In this document: positions 17,549-26,962 of the stretch, in pieces
Layout of the letters: every line of letters begins with the position of its first letter
Numbering within the stretch: the stretch's first letter is position 1
Assembly (NCBI GenBank): GCA_963816725.1
Contig: CAWFMC010000013.1
Span: 124,001 to 188,000, forward strand
DNA: 64,000 nucleotides
Reading direction: 5' to 3'
DNA from: CAVSUB01 sp963816725
GTDB taxonomy: Bacteria; Acidobacteriota; Vicinamibacteria; Vicinamibacterales; 2-12-FULL-66-21
Position numbers and translations under genes: made by a program
Notes under the pieces: generated by a model
What the model was told of the DNA's origin: nothing
What the model saw: the letters and a program-made list of their open reading frames with translations, nothing else
The model's database searches: none

Positions 17549-17959
17549 TCAGTGATGCGCGTGCCGCGCCTCGACCTGGACGGTCTCGGTGCCGCGTTTC
17601 GCGGGGATCCGATCCGTTCCCTCCTGATCGGCGCCGTCCCAGATCTCCGACAGCACGTACTGATCACCGGTCCGATCGAAGACCACGGCGTCCTGGTGTG
17701 GATCGACGCGCGGCGTGCCGGCGTTCTGGCCCGAGAAGAGCGCCGAATCATCGCGTCCGCGGATCTCCAGCAGCGAGCCATCGCCTTCGTACGCGGGGCG
17801 CACCGTGTAGGTGCCTGCCGGCAGTGTCTTATGGTCGACGGTGAACGGGAAGGATGTGGTGAACGTCACCTCCTCGAGGACCTGCGCGCCGGCGGGCGCC
17901 GCTCCCACGAGAACGGCCAGTCCGCCGACCACGACGAGCGAACGAATGAGCCTTGTCAT
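17549..17959 (-). CDS. Small secreted protein of unknown function
   Basis: The ATG at 17959 follows AGGGAG. The 136-residue product has a signal peptide (MTRLIRSLVVVGGLAVLVGA, cut after A-G-A) and a mature beta-rich domain: EEVTFTTSFPFTVDHKTLPA, GTYTVRPAYEGD, SLLEIRGRDDSALFSGQNAG, then AVVFDRTGDQYVLSEIWDG. The core F-T-T-S-F-P-F-T-V-x-x-K-T-L-P-A-G-x-Y-T-V recurs in short exported proteins of Acidobacteriota; I know of no assigned role. The C-terminus is His-rich (ARHAHH). It lies on the chromosome side of the tRNA-Arg gene and is transcribed toward it. Confidence 0.7.
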   Translation of the reverse strand: MTRLIRSLVVVGGLAVLVGAAPAGAQVLEEVTFTTSFPFTVDHKTLPAGTYTVRPAYEGDGSLLEIRGRDDSALFSGQNAGTPRVDPHQDAVVFDRTGDQYVLSEIWDGADQEGTDRIPAKRGTETVQVEARHAHH

Positions 17960-18239
17960 CTGCGTGCTCCCTGAACGCGTGCGGGGTCTCCTCCCGCACT
18001 CGCCATCGAGGCGAGCCCTGCACGAACCTGCTCACAGCAACGCAAGCGCAGTACCGTTACATCGCTGACAGGTTGAGCGGATTTCCGGCAATCGGCGCGG
18101 CCGGCCGGGACGAGTGGCGGCGTGTGCGCCTCGCCATGCCAGCACGCCACAGGCGGCCTCTTGCCCAACCGTCGGGGGCGAGTGTAATGTGTGCGCCGGG
18201 CCGGTCGCGATCGCGTGCGCCGCCATTCGAGGAGCGTCC

Positions 18240-18881
18240 ATGATTCGAGCAGTGCGCGGCACACCCGCCGCGCCGACGTCTTACCAGCGACGCGCCCGCC
18301 CCACACGCGGCGACGCCTCCGCACGTGAAAAGACGGCCGCCGGACAGCTCGAGCGAAGGAGCGCCCGACGATCGCGCCGCGGGCGTCATCCGCTGCTCGC
18401 CTTGACGCTGGCGTCGGCGATCTCGAGTGCGTGCGGCGGCGCGACCACCGAGGCCCCGCGCCCCGAGACGCCGAGCATCGCCACGGTCCCGGCCGCCGAC
18501 CCGTCGGGCGCGCAAGCTGACAATCCGCAATGCAAGCTGTTCACGGCCGCCGAGATCGCCAAGTACATCGGCGAGCCGGTCTCGCCCGGTCAGAACGCGG
18601 CGCTCGGCACCGGCTGTCAGTGGCTGGCCGCCGATGGCACGGGCGACGTGATCGTGGCGGTCGTGCCCTCGAGCTATCACGAGCCGCCGAGCACCGTGGC
18701 CGGTTACCGTGCCCTCGCTGACGTCGGGGTCAAAGGCTTCGTCGCGCCACAACTGGACGGCTGGGTCGCCGGCGCGATCGTCGGTGAGGATGCCATCCGC
18801 GTGTCGGCCGCCGGCGCAACCGCCAGCGAGGTCGCGACAGTCTCGCTGCTCCAGGACACGATCAAGCGCCGGGCGCCGTAG
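18240..18881 (+). CDS. Probable lipoprotein, DUF3558-like
   Basis: The frame contains a lipoprotein signal, HPLLALTLASAISSACGG, with lipobox Cys about residue 63 if ATG 18240 is the start. That is a long, Arg-rich N-terminus, so the true start is uncertain and may be lost to an indel. The mature part, after a Pro/Ala linker, reads CKLFTAAEIAKYIGEPVSPG, LGTGCQWLAADGTGDVIVAV and VKGFVAPQLDGWVAGAIVGE. The pattern C-x-L-(L/F)-T-x-x-E-(V/I)...G-C-x-W resembles the DUF3558 lipoproteins. It is probably anchored in a membrane facing the periplasm. Function unknown. Confidence 0.6.
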   Translation: MIRAVRGTPAAPTSYQRRARPTRGDASAREKTAAGQLERRSARRSRRGRHPLLALTLASAISSACGGATTEAPRPETPSIATVPAADPSGAQADNPQCKLFTAAEIAKYIGEPVSPGQNAALGTGCQWLAADGTGDVIVAVVPSSYHEPPSTVAGYRALADVGVKGFVAPQLDGWVAGAIVGEDAIRVSAAGATASEVATVSLLQDTIKRRAP

Positions 18882-18941
18882 TCAGGTGGCAGCTGGTTGC
18901 GAGGGTTCTACGAGGTCGCAGAAAGTCGGCCTCAACGTGAA

Positions 18942-19060
18942 ATGGCAGATGGCAGATGGCAGATGGCAGATGGCAAATGGCGGATGGCAGATGGCAGAGG
19001 GCAGAGGGCAAGGACGAGGGGTTTCACATCTGCCATGCGATGTGCCATGTGCCATGCCGG
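18942..19060. repeat. Heptamer array A (ATGGCAG) with inverted units
   Basis: About ten tandem 7-bp units, mostly ATGGCAG, run from 18942 to 19011. A short inverted group (CATCTGCCAT, then two GTGCCAT units) follows at 19026-19058, so a hairpin can form. It lies upstream of the SGNH hydrolase start. Confidence 0.9.
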
Positions 19061-19100
19061 ATGCGTTGTTTCGGCATCCTGCTCAAGCGTGGAGAGTGAC

Positions 19101-19944
19101 ATGAGGAAAAGTGTACGTGCTCGGCGGGTCCCTCGCAGCCATTGCCGTCAGTGTGGCCGTGGGTCTGGCGCAAACGACGCAAGTGACTCAAGCGCCCCAG
19201 GCGGCCGTACCAGCCGCCGCGCAACCGGCTGCGCCCGCGCCGCTGCCGCCCGCGCTCACCAGCTGTCCCGAGCTTGCCGCCGCAGTCCGCACCGTCGCCG
19301 CCAACGACGCGCGGATGCGCGATTGGGCCAACCTTGCACGGTACCGGGAAGCGAACCACTCGGTGGGCTCGACAGACGTCGTGTTCATGGGCGACTCGAT
19401 CACCGATGCCTGGGTGCAACCGCGCTTCGGCGAGTTCTTCCCCGGCAAGAAGTACACGGGCCGCGGCATCAGCGGCCAGACGACCCCGCAGATGCTGCTG
19501 CGCTTCCGGCAGGATGTGATCGATCTGAAGCCGAAGGCGGTCGTCATCCTCGCCGGCACCAACGACATCGCCGGCAACACCGGGCCGACCACCGACGAGG
19601 AGATCGAGGGCAACCTCGCGTCGATGAGCGAGCTGGCCACCAATGCCGGGATCAAGGTGGTGCTCACCAGCATCACGCCGACCAGCGCCTATCATCTCGC
19701 CAACCCCAACGCGCCGCCGCAGACCACCACCCGCCCGCTGGCCCGCATCCGCGCGGTCAACGACTGGATGAAGGCCTACGCCGAGAGCCACAAGCACGTC
19801 TACGTGGACTACTACTCGGCAATGATCGACGACAAAGGCATGCTCAGGGCCGACTTGAGTGGCGACGATCTCCACCCGACCGCGGCCGGCTACGCGATCA
19901 TGGCGCCGCTGGCTCAGGCTGGCATCGACAAGGCGTTGAAATAA
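19101..19944 (+). CDS. Exported SGNH/GDSL hydrolase (possible one-base indel at the start)
   Basis: All GDSL blocks are present: block I VVFMGDSITDAW (catalytic Ser), block II Gly in GISGQTTPQML, block III Asn in ILAGTNDIAG, block V Asp and His in SGDDLHPTAAGY. The mature length of about 255 residues is normal for this esterase/lipase superfamily. ATG at 19101 is well placed after GGAGAG but encodes MRKS and then runs out of frame. The frame with the signal peptide (VYVLGGSLAAIAVSVAVGLA) can start only at GTG 19111. Removing one A from the AAAA at about 19105 would give a continuous MRK-VYVLGG start, so a sequencing error or recent mutation is likely. A Pro/Ala linker follows the signal. Substrate unknown; it acts outside the cytoplasm. 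Confidence 0.85.
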
Positions 19945-19948
19945 CCGG

Positions 19949-20857
19949 TTGGACAACCTGTGCCACACGCTGGCCGGTGCGGCGATCGGCGAAGCGGGTC
20001 TGAAGGGTCGAACCCGCTTCGGCAACCCGGCGTTGATAATCGCGGCCAACCTGCCGGACGTCGACGTGCTGGTCTTCCTGACCGGTACGCCGCCGGTGGC
20101 CTTCCGCCGCGGCTGGACGCACGGCGTGCTGGCCCAGGCCCTGCTGCCGCTCGCGCTCGCGGCCATCCTGCTCGCATGGGACCGCTGGCGTCCGCGCCGC
20201 GACACCGCCGGCCCGCCGGCTCGCGCCGGTATGCTGATCGCCATCGGCTACATCGGTGTGCTGTCGCATGTGCTGCTCGACTACCTGAACAACTACGGCG
20301 TCCGGCTGCTCATGCCGTTCTCGTCCCGCTGGTTCTACGGCGACACCCTCTTCATCGTCGACATCTGGTTGTGGCTGATCCTGGGCGCGGGCGTCTACTG
20401 GTCGCGGCGCCGGCATCGGCCGACCGAGGCGCGGCGCGCGCTCTTCGCAGCGACGGTCTACATCGTGGTGATGTTCGTGTCGGCACGTGCCTCGCGCCAG
20501 ATCGTGCTCCATGAGTGGGTGGCCGAGCATGGCACCGTGCCGGCCTCTTTGATGGTCGGCCCGCTGCCGGTCACGCCGCTCTCCCGTGTGGTGATCGTCG
20601 ATGCCGGGAACCACTACGAGACGAGCCGCTTCTCCTGGCTCTCGCCACATGGGCTCTCCGGCGCCGAACGATGGCCGAAACGGACCGACCGGGCGGTCCA
20701 GATCGCGCGAGAAGTTCCAGCGATCCGCGCGCTCCTCAGCTGGTCGCGGTTCCCATACTTCGACCTGGAGCGGGAAGGCAGTGCGGACCGTGTGACTTTC
20801 ACCGACCTGCGTTTCGGCCGGCTCGTCGGAGAAACCACCCTCATCGTGCCGCACTGA
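19949..20857 (+). CDS. YdjM-like membrane-bound metal-dependent hydrolase
   Basis: TTG at 19949 gives MDNLCHTLAGAAIGEAGL, the conserved opening of this family (PF04307, LexA-binding, inner membrane-associated). Conserved His/Asp clusters follow: AANLPDVDVL, RRGWTHGVLAQ, and GVLSHVLLDYLNNYG, which form the predicted metal site. Several transmembrane helices lie between residues 55 and 185. A soluble C-terminal region of about 100 residues (FSWLSPHGLSG, SRFPYFDLEREG) is also typical. It begins four bases after the SGNH hydrolase stop, so the two are probably one operon. The reaction is not established. Confidence 0.8.
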   Translation: MDNLCHTLAGAAIGEAGLKGRTRFGNPALIIAANLPDVDVLVFLTGTPPVAFRRGWTHGVLAQALLPLALAAILLAWDRWRPRRDTAGPPARAGMLIAIGYIGVLSHVLLDYLNNYGVRLLMPFSSRWFYGDTLFIVDIWLWLILGAGVYWSRRRHRPTEARRALFAATVYIVVMFVSARASRQIVLHEWVAEHGTVPASLMVGPLPVTPLSRVVIVDAGNHYETSRFSWLSPHGLSGAERWPKRTDRAVQIAREVPAIRALLSWSRFPYFDLEREGSADRVTFTDLRFGRLVGETTLIVPH

Positions 20858-21045
20858 TCGTCGAGGCCGGCGCGTCGCCGCGTGATGGCGGCATTAGCCC
20901 ACGGCGGCTTTATACCCGGGAAGATGTGAGTCTTCGGAACACCAGGTACGACGTCCGGCAGCGGCAGCCGTCGCGTCGGCCCCAGCCGTGAATAATTCAT
21001 CCCAAACCATAGGCCGGCGGTATCCGATCTGCGTCTAATGGCGCG

Positions 21046-23319
21046 ATGAGGCTCATTGCGGCGCTGGCGGTCGCGACGACGATGGGCCTCGAAACCACTG
21101 CGTGGGCCCTCCTGCAGGCACCAGCTGCTCCGGCGCAGGCCTCGCACCAGGCCAGACCGCGGCCCGCCATCACCATCCCGCGAGCGGCCCAGCCGCCGAA
21201 CATCGACGACTATCTGACCATCGGTGCAGACGACGGCGCCGCGCCCGCGGCCACTGATACTCCCCGCGGATTGCGCATCGAGGGCTTTCTGCAGCGCGAG
21301 CCCGGCGACCTCGTTCCCGTCAGCGAGCCGACCCAGGCCTATCTCTCCTACGACGCGACCAATCTGTACGTGGTGTTCGTCTGCCGCGTCTCCAGTCCGT
21401 CCCGTCTGCGCGCCCGTATGGGCCGGCGCGAGTCAATCTTCTCGGACGACTTCGTCGCCGTGATGCTCGATACCTTCAACGACCACCAGCGGTCGTACAT
21501 GTTCTTCTCCAACCCGCTCGGCATCCAGGCGGACGGGATCACGACCGAGGGGCAGGACGATGACATGAGCTTCGATACGGTGTGGCAATCGCGCGGGCGC
21601 GTCACGCCATTCGGATACGTCGTGTCCTTCGCGATCCCGTTCAAGAGCCTCCGTTTCCCGTCGGGTGAAGACCGCGCCTGGGGCCTGGCGCTGATGCGCG
21701 GGATCCCGGTCAACAACGAGAACGCGTTCTGGCCGGGTATCACCCGCAGCCTGGGCAACTTCTCCTCGCAGTTCGCCGACGCGAGCGGCCTCACGGGCGT
21801 GTCGCCGGGCCGCAACGTCCAGCTGATCCCGTACGGCACGTTCACCGGCGCGCGCTTCCTCGACGACACGCGCTTCGACACGAAGGCGGACGGCCGCGTC
21901 GGGATGGACGCCAAGATCATCGCGCACGATTCGGTGGCGATCGATCTGACCGCCAACCCGGACTTCAGCCAGGTCGAGTCCGACGAGCCGCAGGTCACCA
22001 TCAACCAGCGCTTCGAGGTGTTCTTCCCGGAGAAGCGGCCGTTCTTTCTCGAAAACGCCGGGTACTTCCAGACGCCGATCAACTTGTTCTTCTCCCGCCG
22101 CATCGGCGACCCGCAGGTCGGCGTTCGCGCGACCGGAAAGCTGGGCGGCTGGGCCGCCGGAGCGCTGGCGATCGACGATCGCGCACCGGGCCGTGCTCTC
22201 GACGTCGACGATCCGCACTTCGGCGACCGGTCGATCAACGGCGTGGTGCGGGCGCGGCGCGAGATGGGGGAGTCGAGCGTCGGCGCCCTGATTACCAGCC
22301 GCGACTTTGGCCCCACGTCGAACCGCGTCGCCTCGCTCGACAGCCGCGTCAAGCTCAGCTCACGGATCTTCGCGGACGGCCAGGCGGTCGTGAGCGACGA
22401 CCAGGTCGGCGACGGCGAGCAGCGGGATACGGCTTTCTCCGCCAGCGTGAATCGCAGCGGCCGCAAGCTGTCGGCAAATCTCAGTTATCAGGACATCGGC
22501 CCCAACTTCCATCCGAGTCTCGGCTTCGTGCCGCGCATCGATATTCGTCAGGGCACCGAGTTCGTGTCCCTCCGGTGGCGGCCCAAGACCGGCCCCATTC
22601 AGGCCATCGGCCCGAACTCGTTCGTCCAGGGGACGTGGGACCGCGCCGGCGTGCTCCAGGACTGGACCGTCCGCTATCCGCTCGAAGTCGACTTCCGCGG
22701 CCAATCGGGCATCTTCGTCCGGCGCACCGAATCGATGGAGCGGTTCCAGGGCATCGAGTTCCGCGAGCACGAGAACCTGGTGAACTACTCCACCAGCCGG
22801 GTGAAATGGGTCGACTTCGCGATCAACGTCGCCGCTGGCGCGCGGCCGAACTTCTATCCGGCGGCGGGGCAGCTGCCCTACCTGGCCAACTTCCGCGACC
22901 TCTTCGCACAAACCACCTTCCGCCCGTCGTCCGGCCTGCTGCTGGACGAGACCTACATCTACAGCCACCTCGCCAGCCGGCCGGATACCGGGCTGCAGGC
23001 GACCATCTTCGACAACCACATCATGCGATCGCGCGTGAACTATCAGGTCAGCCGCGAGCTCTCGTTTCGTGGCATCCTCGACTACAACGGCGTGCTCGCG
23101 AACCCGCTGCTGGTCGATCTGCAGCGCACGAAGCACCTCACCGCCGACCTGCTGATGACGTATCTCGTGAACCCGGGCACGGCGGTTTACATCGGCTACA
23201 CGGACGGCTACGACAACGTGGCGATCGATCCTCAGGGCGTCCGCGGCTTCATCCGCAACCCGACGACGTCCACCGGGCGGCAGTTCTTCGTCAAGACCAG
23301 CTATCTGTTTCGATTCTGA
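21046..23319 (+). CDS. DUF5916 outer-membrane barrel with CBM9-like N-terminal domain
   Basis: The 757-residue protein has a signal peptide (residues 1-22), a Pro/Ala linker and a CBM9-like beta-sandwich (about 50-240): TQAYLSYDATNLYVVFVCRV, SDDFVAVMLDTFND and GYVVSFAIPFKSLRFP. The DUF5916 barrel follows, with VAIDLTANPDFSQVESDEPQ, NQRFEVFFPEKRPFFLENAG and NLFFSRRIGDP, and ends in a C-terminal Phe (YLFRF), the outer-membrane insertion signature. Such proteins are common in Acidobacteriota and Bacteroidota, and substrate binding for carbohydrate uptake is suspected but unproven. The start has no strong ribosome-binding site. A 190-bp spacer separates it from the previous gene. Confidence 0.85.
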   Translation: MRLIAALAVATTMGLETTAWALLQAPAAPAQASHQARPRPAITIPRAAQPPNIDDYLTIGADDGAAPAATDTPRGLRIEGFLQREPGDLVPVSEPTQAYLSYDATNLYVVFVCRVSSPSRLRARMGRRESIFSDDFVAVMLDTFNDHQRSYMFFSNPLGIQADGITTEGQDDDMSFDTVWQSRGRVTPFGYVVSFAIPFKSLRFPSGEDRAWGLALMRGIPVNNENAFWPGITRSLGNFSSQFADASGLTGVSPGRNVQLIPYGTFTGARFLDDTRFDTKADGRVGMDAKIIAHDSVAIDLTANPDFSQVESDEPQVTINQRFEVFFPEKRPFFLENAGYFQTPINLFFSRRIGDPQVGVRATGKLGGWAAGALAIDDRAPGRALDVDDPHFGDRSINGVVRARREMGESSVGALITSRDFGPTSNRVASLDSRVKLSSRIFADGQAVVSDDQVGDGEQRDTAFSASVNRSGRKLSANLSYQDIGPNFHPSLGFVPRIDIRQGTEFVSLRWRPKTGPIQAIGPNSFVQGTWDRAGVLQDWTVRYPLEVDFRGQSGIFVRRTESMERFQGIEFREHENLVNYSTSRVKWVDFAINVAAGARPNFYPAAGQLPYLANFRDLFAQTTFRPSSGLLLDETYIYSHLASRPDTGLQATIFDNHIMRSRVNYQVSRELSFRGILDYNGVLANPLLVDLQRTKHLTADLLMTYLVNPGTAVYIGYTDGYDNVAIDPQGVRGFIRNPTTSTGRQFFVKTSYLFRF

Positions 23320-23371
23320 GCCGCCGCCGCTCGTGGCGGCGATCCTTCAATGCGTGCGAGAGGAGGCATGG

Positions 23372-24142
23372 ATGTCTGAAGCAAAACCCCGTGGCCGGTT
23401 CATCTGGTTCGATTTGATGACGACCGATCCCGCCAAGGCGGTGGAGTTCTACACGAGCGTCGTCGGCTGGGGCACGACGCAGTGGGAGGGCTCGGCGCCC
23501 TACACGATGTGGACCAGCGCCAGCGTGCCGATCGGCGGGGTGATGCAGCTGCCCCCGGAAGCGGGTGCGCCGCCGCACTGGCTCGCCTACATCTCGTCGC
23601 CGGACGTCGACGCGACCGCGCAGCAGGCCGAATCGCTCGGGGGAAAGGTGCTGGTGGCCCCGAACGACGTGCCGACGGTGGGCCGCTTCGCGGTCCTGAG
23701 CGATCCGCAAGGCGCCGTGTTCGCGATCTTCATGCCCAAGGGGGAGGCTCCGGGGCACGAGGGCCCGCCCGCGGTGCGGGAGTTCTCGTGGCACGAGCTG
23801 GCCACTCGCGAACAACCCGCGGCGTTCCGTTTCTACGAGGCGCTGTTCGGCTGGTACAAGACGTCAGCGATGGACATGGGGCCGATGGGGCAATACCAGA
23901 TGTTCGGCCGCAACGATGTCGAGCTGGGCGGCATGTTCAACAAGGGAGCGGAGATGCCCGGCCCGCCGTCGTGGACGCACTACATCCTGGTCGACGACAT
24001 CAATCGCGCTCTCGAGGCGGCAAAGGCCGGCGGCGGGCAGGTCATCAACGGTCCGATGGAAGTGCCCGGCGGCGATTGGATCTTTCAGGGGCTCGACCCG
24101 CAGGGCGCGATGTTCGCCGTGCACGCGAAGGGGAAGGCGTAA
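23372..24142 (+). CDS. Tandem VOC (glyoxalase-fold) domain protein
   Basis: ATG at 23372 is fixed by AGGAGG five bases upstream. The 256-residue product contains two VOC domains: residues about 8-120 (GRFIWFDLMTTDPAKAVEFY ... GAVFAIFMPKG) and 132-253 (EFSWHELATREQPAAFRFYE ... DPQGAMFAVHAKG). The phrases F-W-(F/Y)-(D/E)-L and the closing D-P-x-G-A-x-F match a group often annotated as hydroxylase-like VOC proteins in Actinobacteria and Acidobacteriota. Metal ligands are not obvious by eye. It is cytoplasmic, and its reaction is unknown. It follows the DUF5916 gene by 52 bases with a GC hairpin between. Confidence 0.85.
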   Translation: MSEAKPRGRFIWFDLMTTDPAKAVEFYTSVVGWGTTQWEGSAPYTMWTSASVPIGGVMQLPPEAGAPPHWLAYISSPDVDATAQQAESLGGKVLVAPNDVPTVGRFAVLSDPQGAVFAIFMPKGEAPGHEGPPAVREFSWHELATREQPAAFRFYEALFGWYKTSAMDMGPMGQYQMFGRNDVELGGMFNKGAEMPGPPSWTHYILVDDINRALEAAKAGGGQVINGPMEVPGGDWIFQGLDPQGAMFAVHAKGKA

Positions 24143-24146
24143 ATAA

Positions 24147-24216
24147 AGCTTCCAGCTTCCAGCTATCCAGCTACCAGCTCGTTCTGCTGGAAGCCGGAAG
24201 CTGGAAGCTGGTAGCT
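24147..24216. repeat. Heptamer array B, inverted (AGCTTCC / GGAAGCT)
   Basis: Left arm 24147-24179 holds AGCTTCC, AGCTTCC, AGCTATCC, AGCTACC. Right arm 24185-24216 holds their reverse complements (GGAAGCC, GGAAGCT, GGAAGCT, GGTAGCT). The hairpin fills the whole spacer between two convergent genes, so it may act as a bidirectional terminator. Confidence 0.9.
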
Positions 24217-24222
24217 ATCGAT

Positions 24223-26808
24223 TCACCACTCCCACTTGTCGAAGCCGGCACACGCCGGCTCGTAGCGCTTCAGGAACTCCATCGCCGCCTGGCCGATCGG
24301 CGCGCCGGGCGGCGCTTCGGGCACCTCCATCCGGGTGGCCGGCACCGACGGGCGCTCGAGGAAGCGCTTGATGTCCGCGGCCATGAGCGTGGCGTGCGCC
24401 GCGCGTTCACCGGTGAGTGCCGCGCTCGACCCGGTTGCGGCGGTCATTCGCGTCTTCAGCGCGTGGCTGGCGATCGCGCGCACCTGCGGCATCGGCGACC
24501 CGGCCGCCAGCGTCATCAGGTTCTCGACCAGCACCCGCTGCGTCGTCCGGGCAATCTCCGCCTCGTAGGCGGTCGCGGTCGTCGCCTTGAACGTCGCGTC
24601 CACCAGCATGCCGATCACGTCGTCCAGCCCCGGCAGGCCCGGATCGATCGCATGCTGCTCGACGATGCGGGCGGCGCGCGGGCCTTCGAGGAGCATCGAG
24701 ATGGTCAGATCGGAGGCGACCATCGCCGGCGTGATCACGTCGAACATCAAGCCCGTATTGCGCGGGAACAGCTCGCGGCTGCCTTCGTATCCGGACGGGC
24801 GCGGCGGCAGGTTCTGGACGACCGCGTCAGGCAGGGCGAGGGCCGATGGCTTGATTGTCGCCATCAACGCCTGGAGCGCGGCGCGCTGCTCGTTGGCCGG
24901 CACCGGCCGCGTCGGCTGACGGCCGTCGCCGCGGAGCGCATAGATGTAGTGCATCCCGCCCACCGCCGACGCCGCGGCTTCGACCTGGTAGCGGTGATAG
25001 AGATAGAGGGGGACGAGCACTTCCTCCATCTCCGCCATCGCGCGGCCCTTCTTGATCGACTGCTCGCCGAAGCGGGCGAGCGCGGATTTGCGGATCGCCA
25101 TCAGGCGCGTCAACTCGGCCGCCGGATCGGTGCCGTTCGACCATTGATCGACGCGCGGGTTGGCGCTCATGTCCTGGTTGGTCATGTAGCGAATGTCCTT
25201 CGCCCATGCGTCGTCGAGGATCTTGGTGAGCGCCTTGTGCTCGTCGGTGCCCTTCGGGAAATCCTGATAGCCATAGGTGATGGCGACCTTGTCCCACTCG
25301 CCGATGCCGACCGCGTACACGTCCGCGTAGTCCAACGTTCCGTCGGCCTTCAGCTTGATCAGCGGCTGCGGGTAATCGAGCACCGAGATGCGGCCGGCCT
25401 CGCTGTCGTAGTAGTTGTGGCCGAGGCCGAGGGTGTGCCCGATCTCGTGGGCGGCCAGCTGGCGCATGCGGGCAAGGGCCCACTGCGCGAGCTCGGGCGG
25501 GGTTTCGTCACCGGTCTTGTACGGGCTCAGAAGCCCTTCGGCGATCATGTAGTCCTGCTCGGCGCGCAGCGAGCCGAGCTCCACCACGCCCTTGATGATC
25601 TCGCCGGTGCGGGGATCGGCGACGCTGCCGCCGGTGCTCCAGCCGCGCGTCGAGCGGTGCACCCAGTTGACGACGTTGTAGCGGATGTCGAGGGGGCTGA
25701 CGCCTTCGGGCAGCATCTCGACGCGGAAGGCATTCCGGTAGCCGGCCGCCTCGAACGCCTGGTTCCACCACTTCGCGCCGTCCATGAGCGCCGAGCGAAT
25801 CGGCTCGGGGGCGCCGGGATCGAGGTAGTAGACGATCGGCTTGACGGGATCACTGGTCGCGGCGGACGGATCCTTCTTCTCGAGCCGATGCCGGCGGATG
25901 AAGCGCTCCGTCATCGGCGTGCCGAGTGGCGCAGAGTAGTTCTCGTACGACATGCCGCTGTAGCCGGAACGGGGATCGTAGGCGCGCGGCTTGTAGTTCG
26001 CGTCCGGCAGCTCGACGATCGAGTGATGCATGCGGATGCTGGCCGCTTCCGGTGTTGCCGCGACGTCCGCGACCCCTTCGAAGGCGCCACCGCCGCGCCC
26101 GCCGCCACGCCCGCCGCCGCCGGCGCCGGGCTGGCGGACGAACGTCAACTCGACTTCCATCTCCGTGTTCTTGGGAAAGTTCTGCGTCATCGGCATGTAG
26201 ATCGAGCTGCGGTTCGGCTCGAACCGATACGTGCCGGGCTGCAGCCGGCCGGCCATTTCCGACGAATCGCGGACGAGGAACTCGGTGGCGTCGACCAGCA
26301 GCCGATCGCCGCTCGCCGCCGCGATCGGGAAGCTCCAGATGATCGACCGCGCGAAACCGTCGCGCACCGCCTTGGCTTCGGCCTGGTTGGTCGTGAGTGC
26401 GCGGTATTTGTAGTTGGGCTGTACGACCAGAATACGCGGACCGACGCGTTCGAAGCTGATGATCCGGGAGCCCGCCAGCGCGCCGCGATCGATCCCAATG
26501 TCGTTCGAGCCGAGACCAGCGGCGATGCCCGTCGAGTAGAGGACCTCGGTGTTCAGCTTGGGGACCTCCATCCAGAGCCGGCCTCCCGCCTCATCCCAGT
26601 AGAGCGGCACGAAGCCGTCGAGCTTTTTGAAGCCGGCCACCCGCTCGTCGAGTGAGGCGATCTGGTCACCCCCGCCGCCGCGCCCGCCAGCAGCGCCACC
26701 GCGACCACCCTGCGCCGCAGCCGGCACCGCCGAAAGGGCCGACACAAACACCAAGACCGAAACGATTGCCATGCCACGGGGTCGCGGCACGATTTGCGCG
26801 CACATCAT
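24223..26808 (-). CDS. Exported zinc metalloprotease, DUF5117/DUF4953 type
   Basis: ATG at 26808 has AGGAGG six bases upstream. The 861-residue protein has a signal peptide (GMAIVSVLVFVSALSAVPAA AQ) and a Gly/Arg-rich segment. The DUF5117 region follows (FVPLYWDEAGGRLWMEVPKL, LNTEVLYSTGIAAGLGSNDI, DRGALAGSRII), then a metalloprotease core with the metzincin-like zinc site HEIGHTLGLGHNY and, just upstream, VVNWVHRSTRGWSTGGSVAD. The C-terminal part is the helical DUF5118/4953 extension. A Gly/Arg repeat (GGGGRGGGRGGGA) interrupts the N-terminal domain. Family members are secreted or periplasmic peptidases of unknown substrate. The gene stands alone and faces the VOC gene across heptamer array B. 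Confidence 0.9.
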   Translation of the reverse strand: MMCAQIVPRPRGMAIVSVLVFVSALSAVPAAAQGGRGGAAGGRGGGGDQIASLDERVAGFKKLDGFVPLYWDEAGGRLWMEVPKLNTEVLYSTGIAAGLGSNDIGIDRGALAGSRIISFERVGPRILVVQPNYKYRALTTNQAEAKAVRDGFARSIIWSFPIAAASGDRLLVDATEFLVRDSSEMAGRLQPGTYRFEPNRSSIYMPMTQNFPKNTEMEVELTFVRQPGAGGGGRGGGRGGGAFEGVADVAATPEAASIRMHHSIVELPDANYKPRAYDPRSGYSGMSYENYSAPLGTPMTERFIRRHRLEKKDPSAATSDPVKPIVYYLDPGAPEPIRSALMDGAKWWNQAFEAAGYRNAFRVEMLPEGVSPLDIRYNVVNWVHRSTRGWSTGGSVADPRTGEIIKGVVELGSLRAEQDYMIAEGLLSPYKTGDETPPELAQWALARMRQLAAHEIGHTLGLGHNYYDSEAGRISVLDYPQPLIKLKADGTLDYADVYAVGIGEWDKVAITYGYQDFPKGTDEHKALTKILDDAWAKDIRYMTNQDMSANPRVDQWSNGTDPAAELTRLMAIRKSALARFGEQSIKKGRAMAEMEEVLVPLYLYHRYQVEAAASAVGGMHYIYALRGDGRQPTRPVPANEQRAALQALMATIKPSALALPDAVVQNLPPRPSGYEGSRELFPRNTGLMFDVITPAMVASDLTISMLLEGPRAARIVEQHAIDPGLPGLDDVIGMLVDATFKATTATAYEAEIARTTQRVLVENLMTLAAGSPMPQVRAIASHALKTRMTAATGSSAALTGERAAHATLMAADIKRFLERPSVPATRMEVPEAPPGAPIGQAAMEFLKRYEPACAGFDKWEW

Positions 26809-26962
26809 CCAGAGCCTCCTCAGTCCTGGAAGAACCGCCAGATTGCCAGTGAGTGACGAAAGTCTAATCGTCCCCCTGCTGATCGAGCAAACAACGGACT
26901 GAGTGACAGCACCGCGCGCTGCACAAGCGCTGGCGCATGCCTTGCAAGCTGGACAGTCATCT

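Noticed and set aside
23482..26655. Very long open frame (over 1000 codons) opposite the metalloprotease and VOC genes
   Set aside because: It is an Arg/Ala-rich antisense shadow of two genes with complete domain signatures; no motif is conserved in it.
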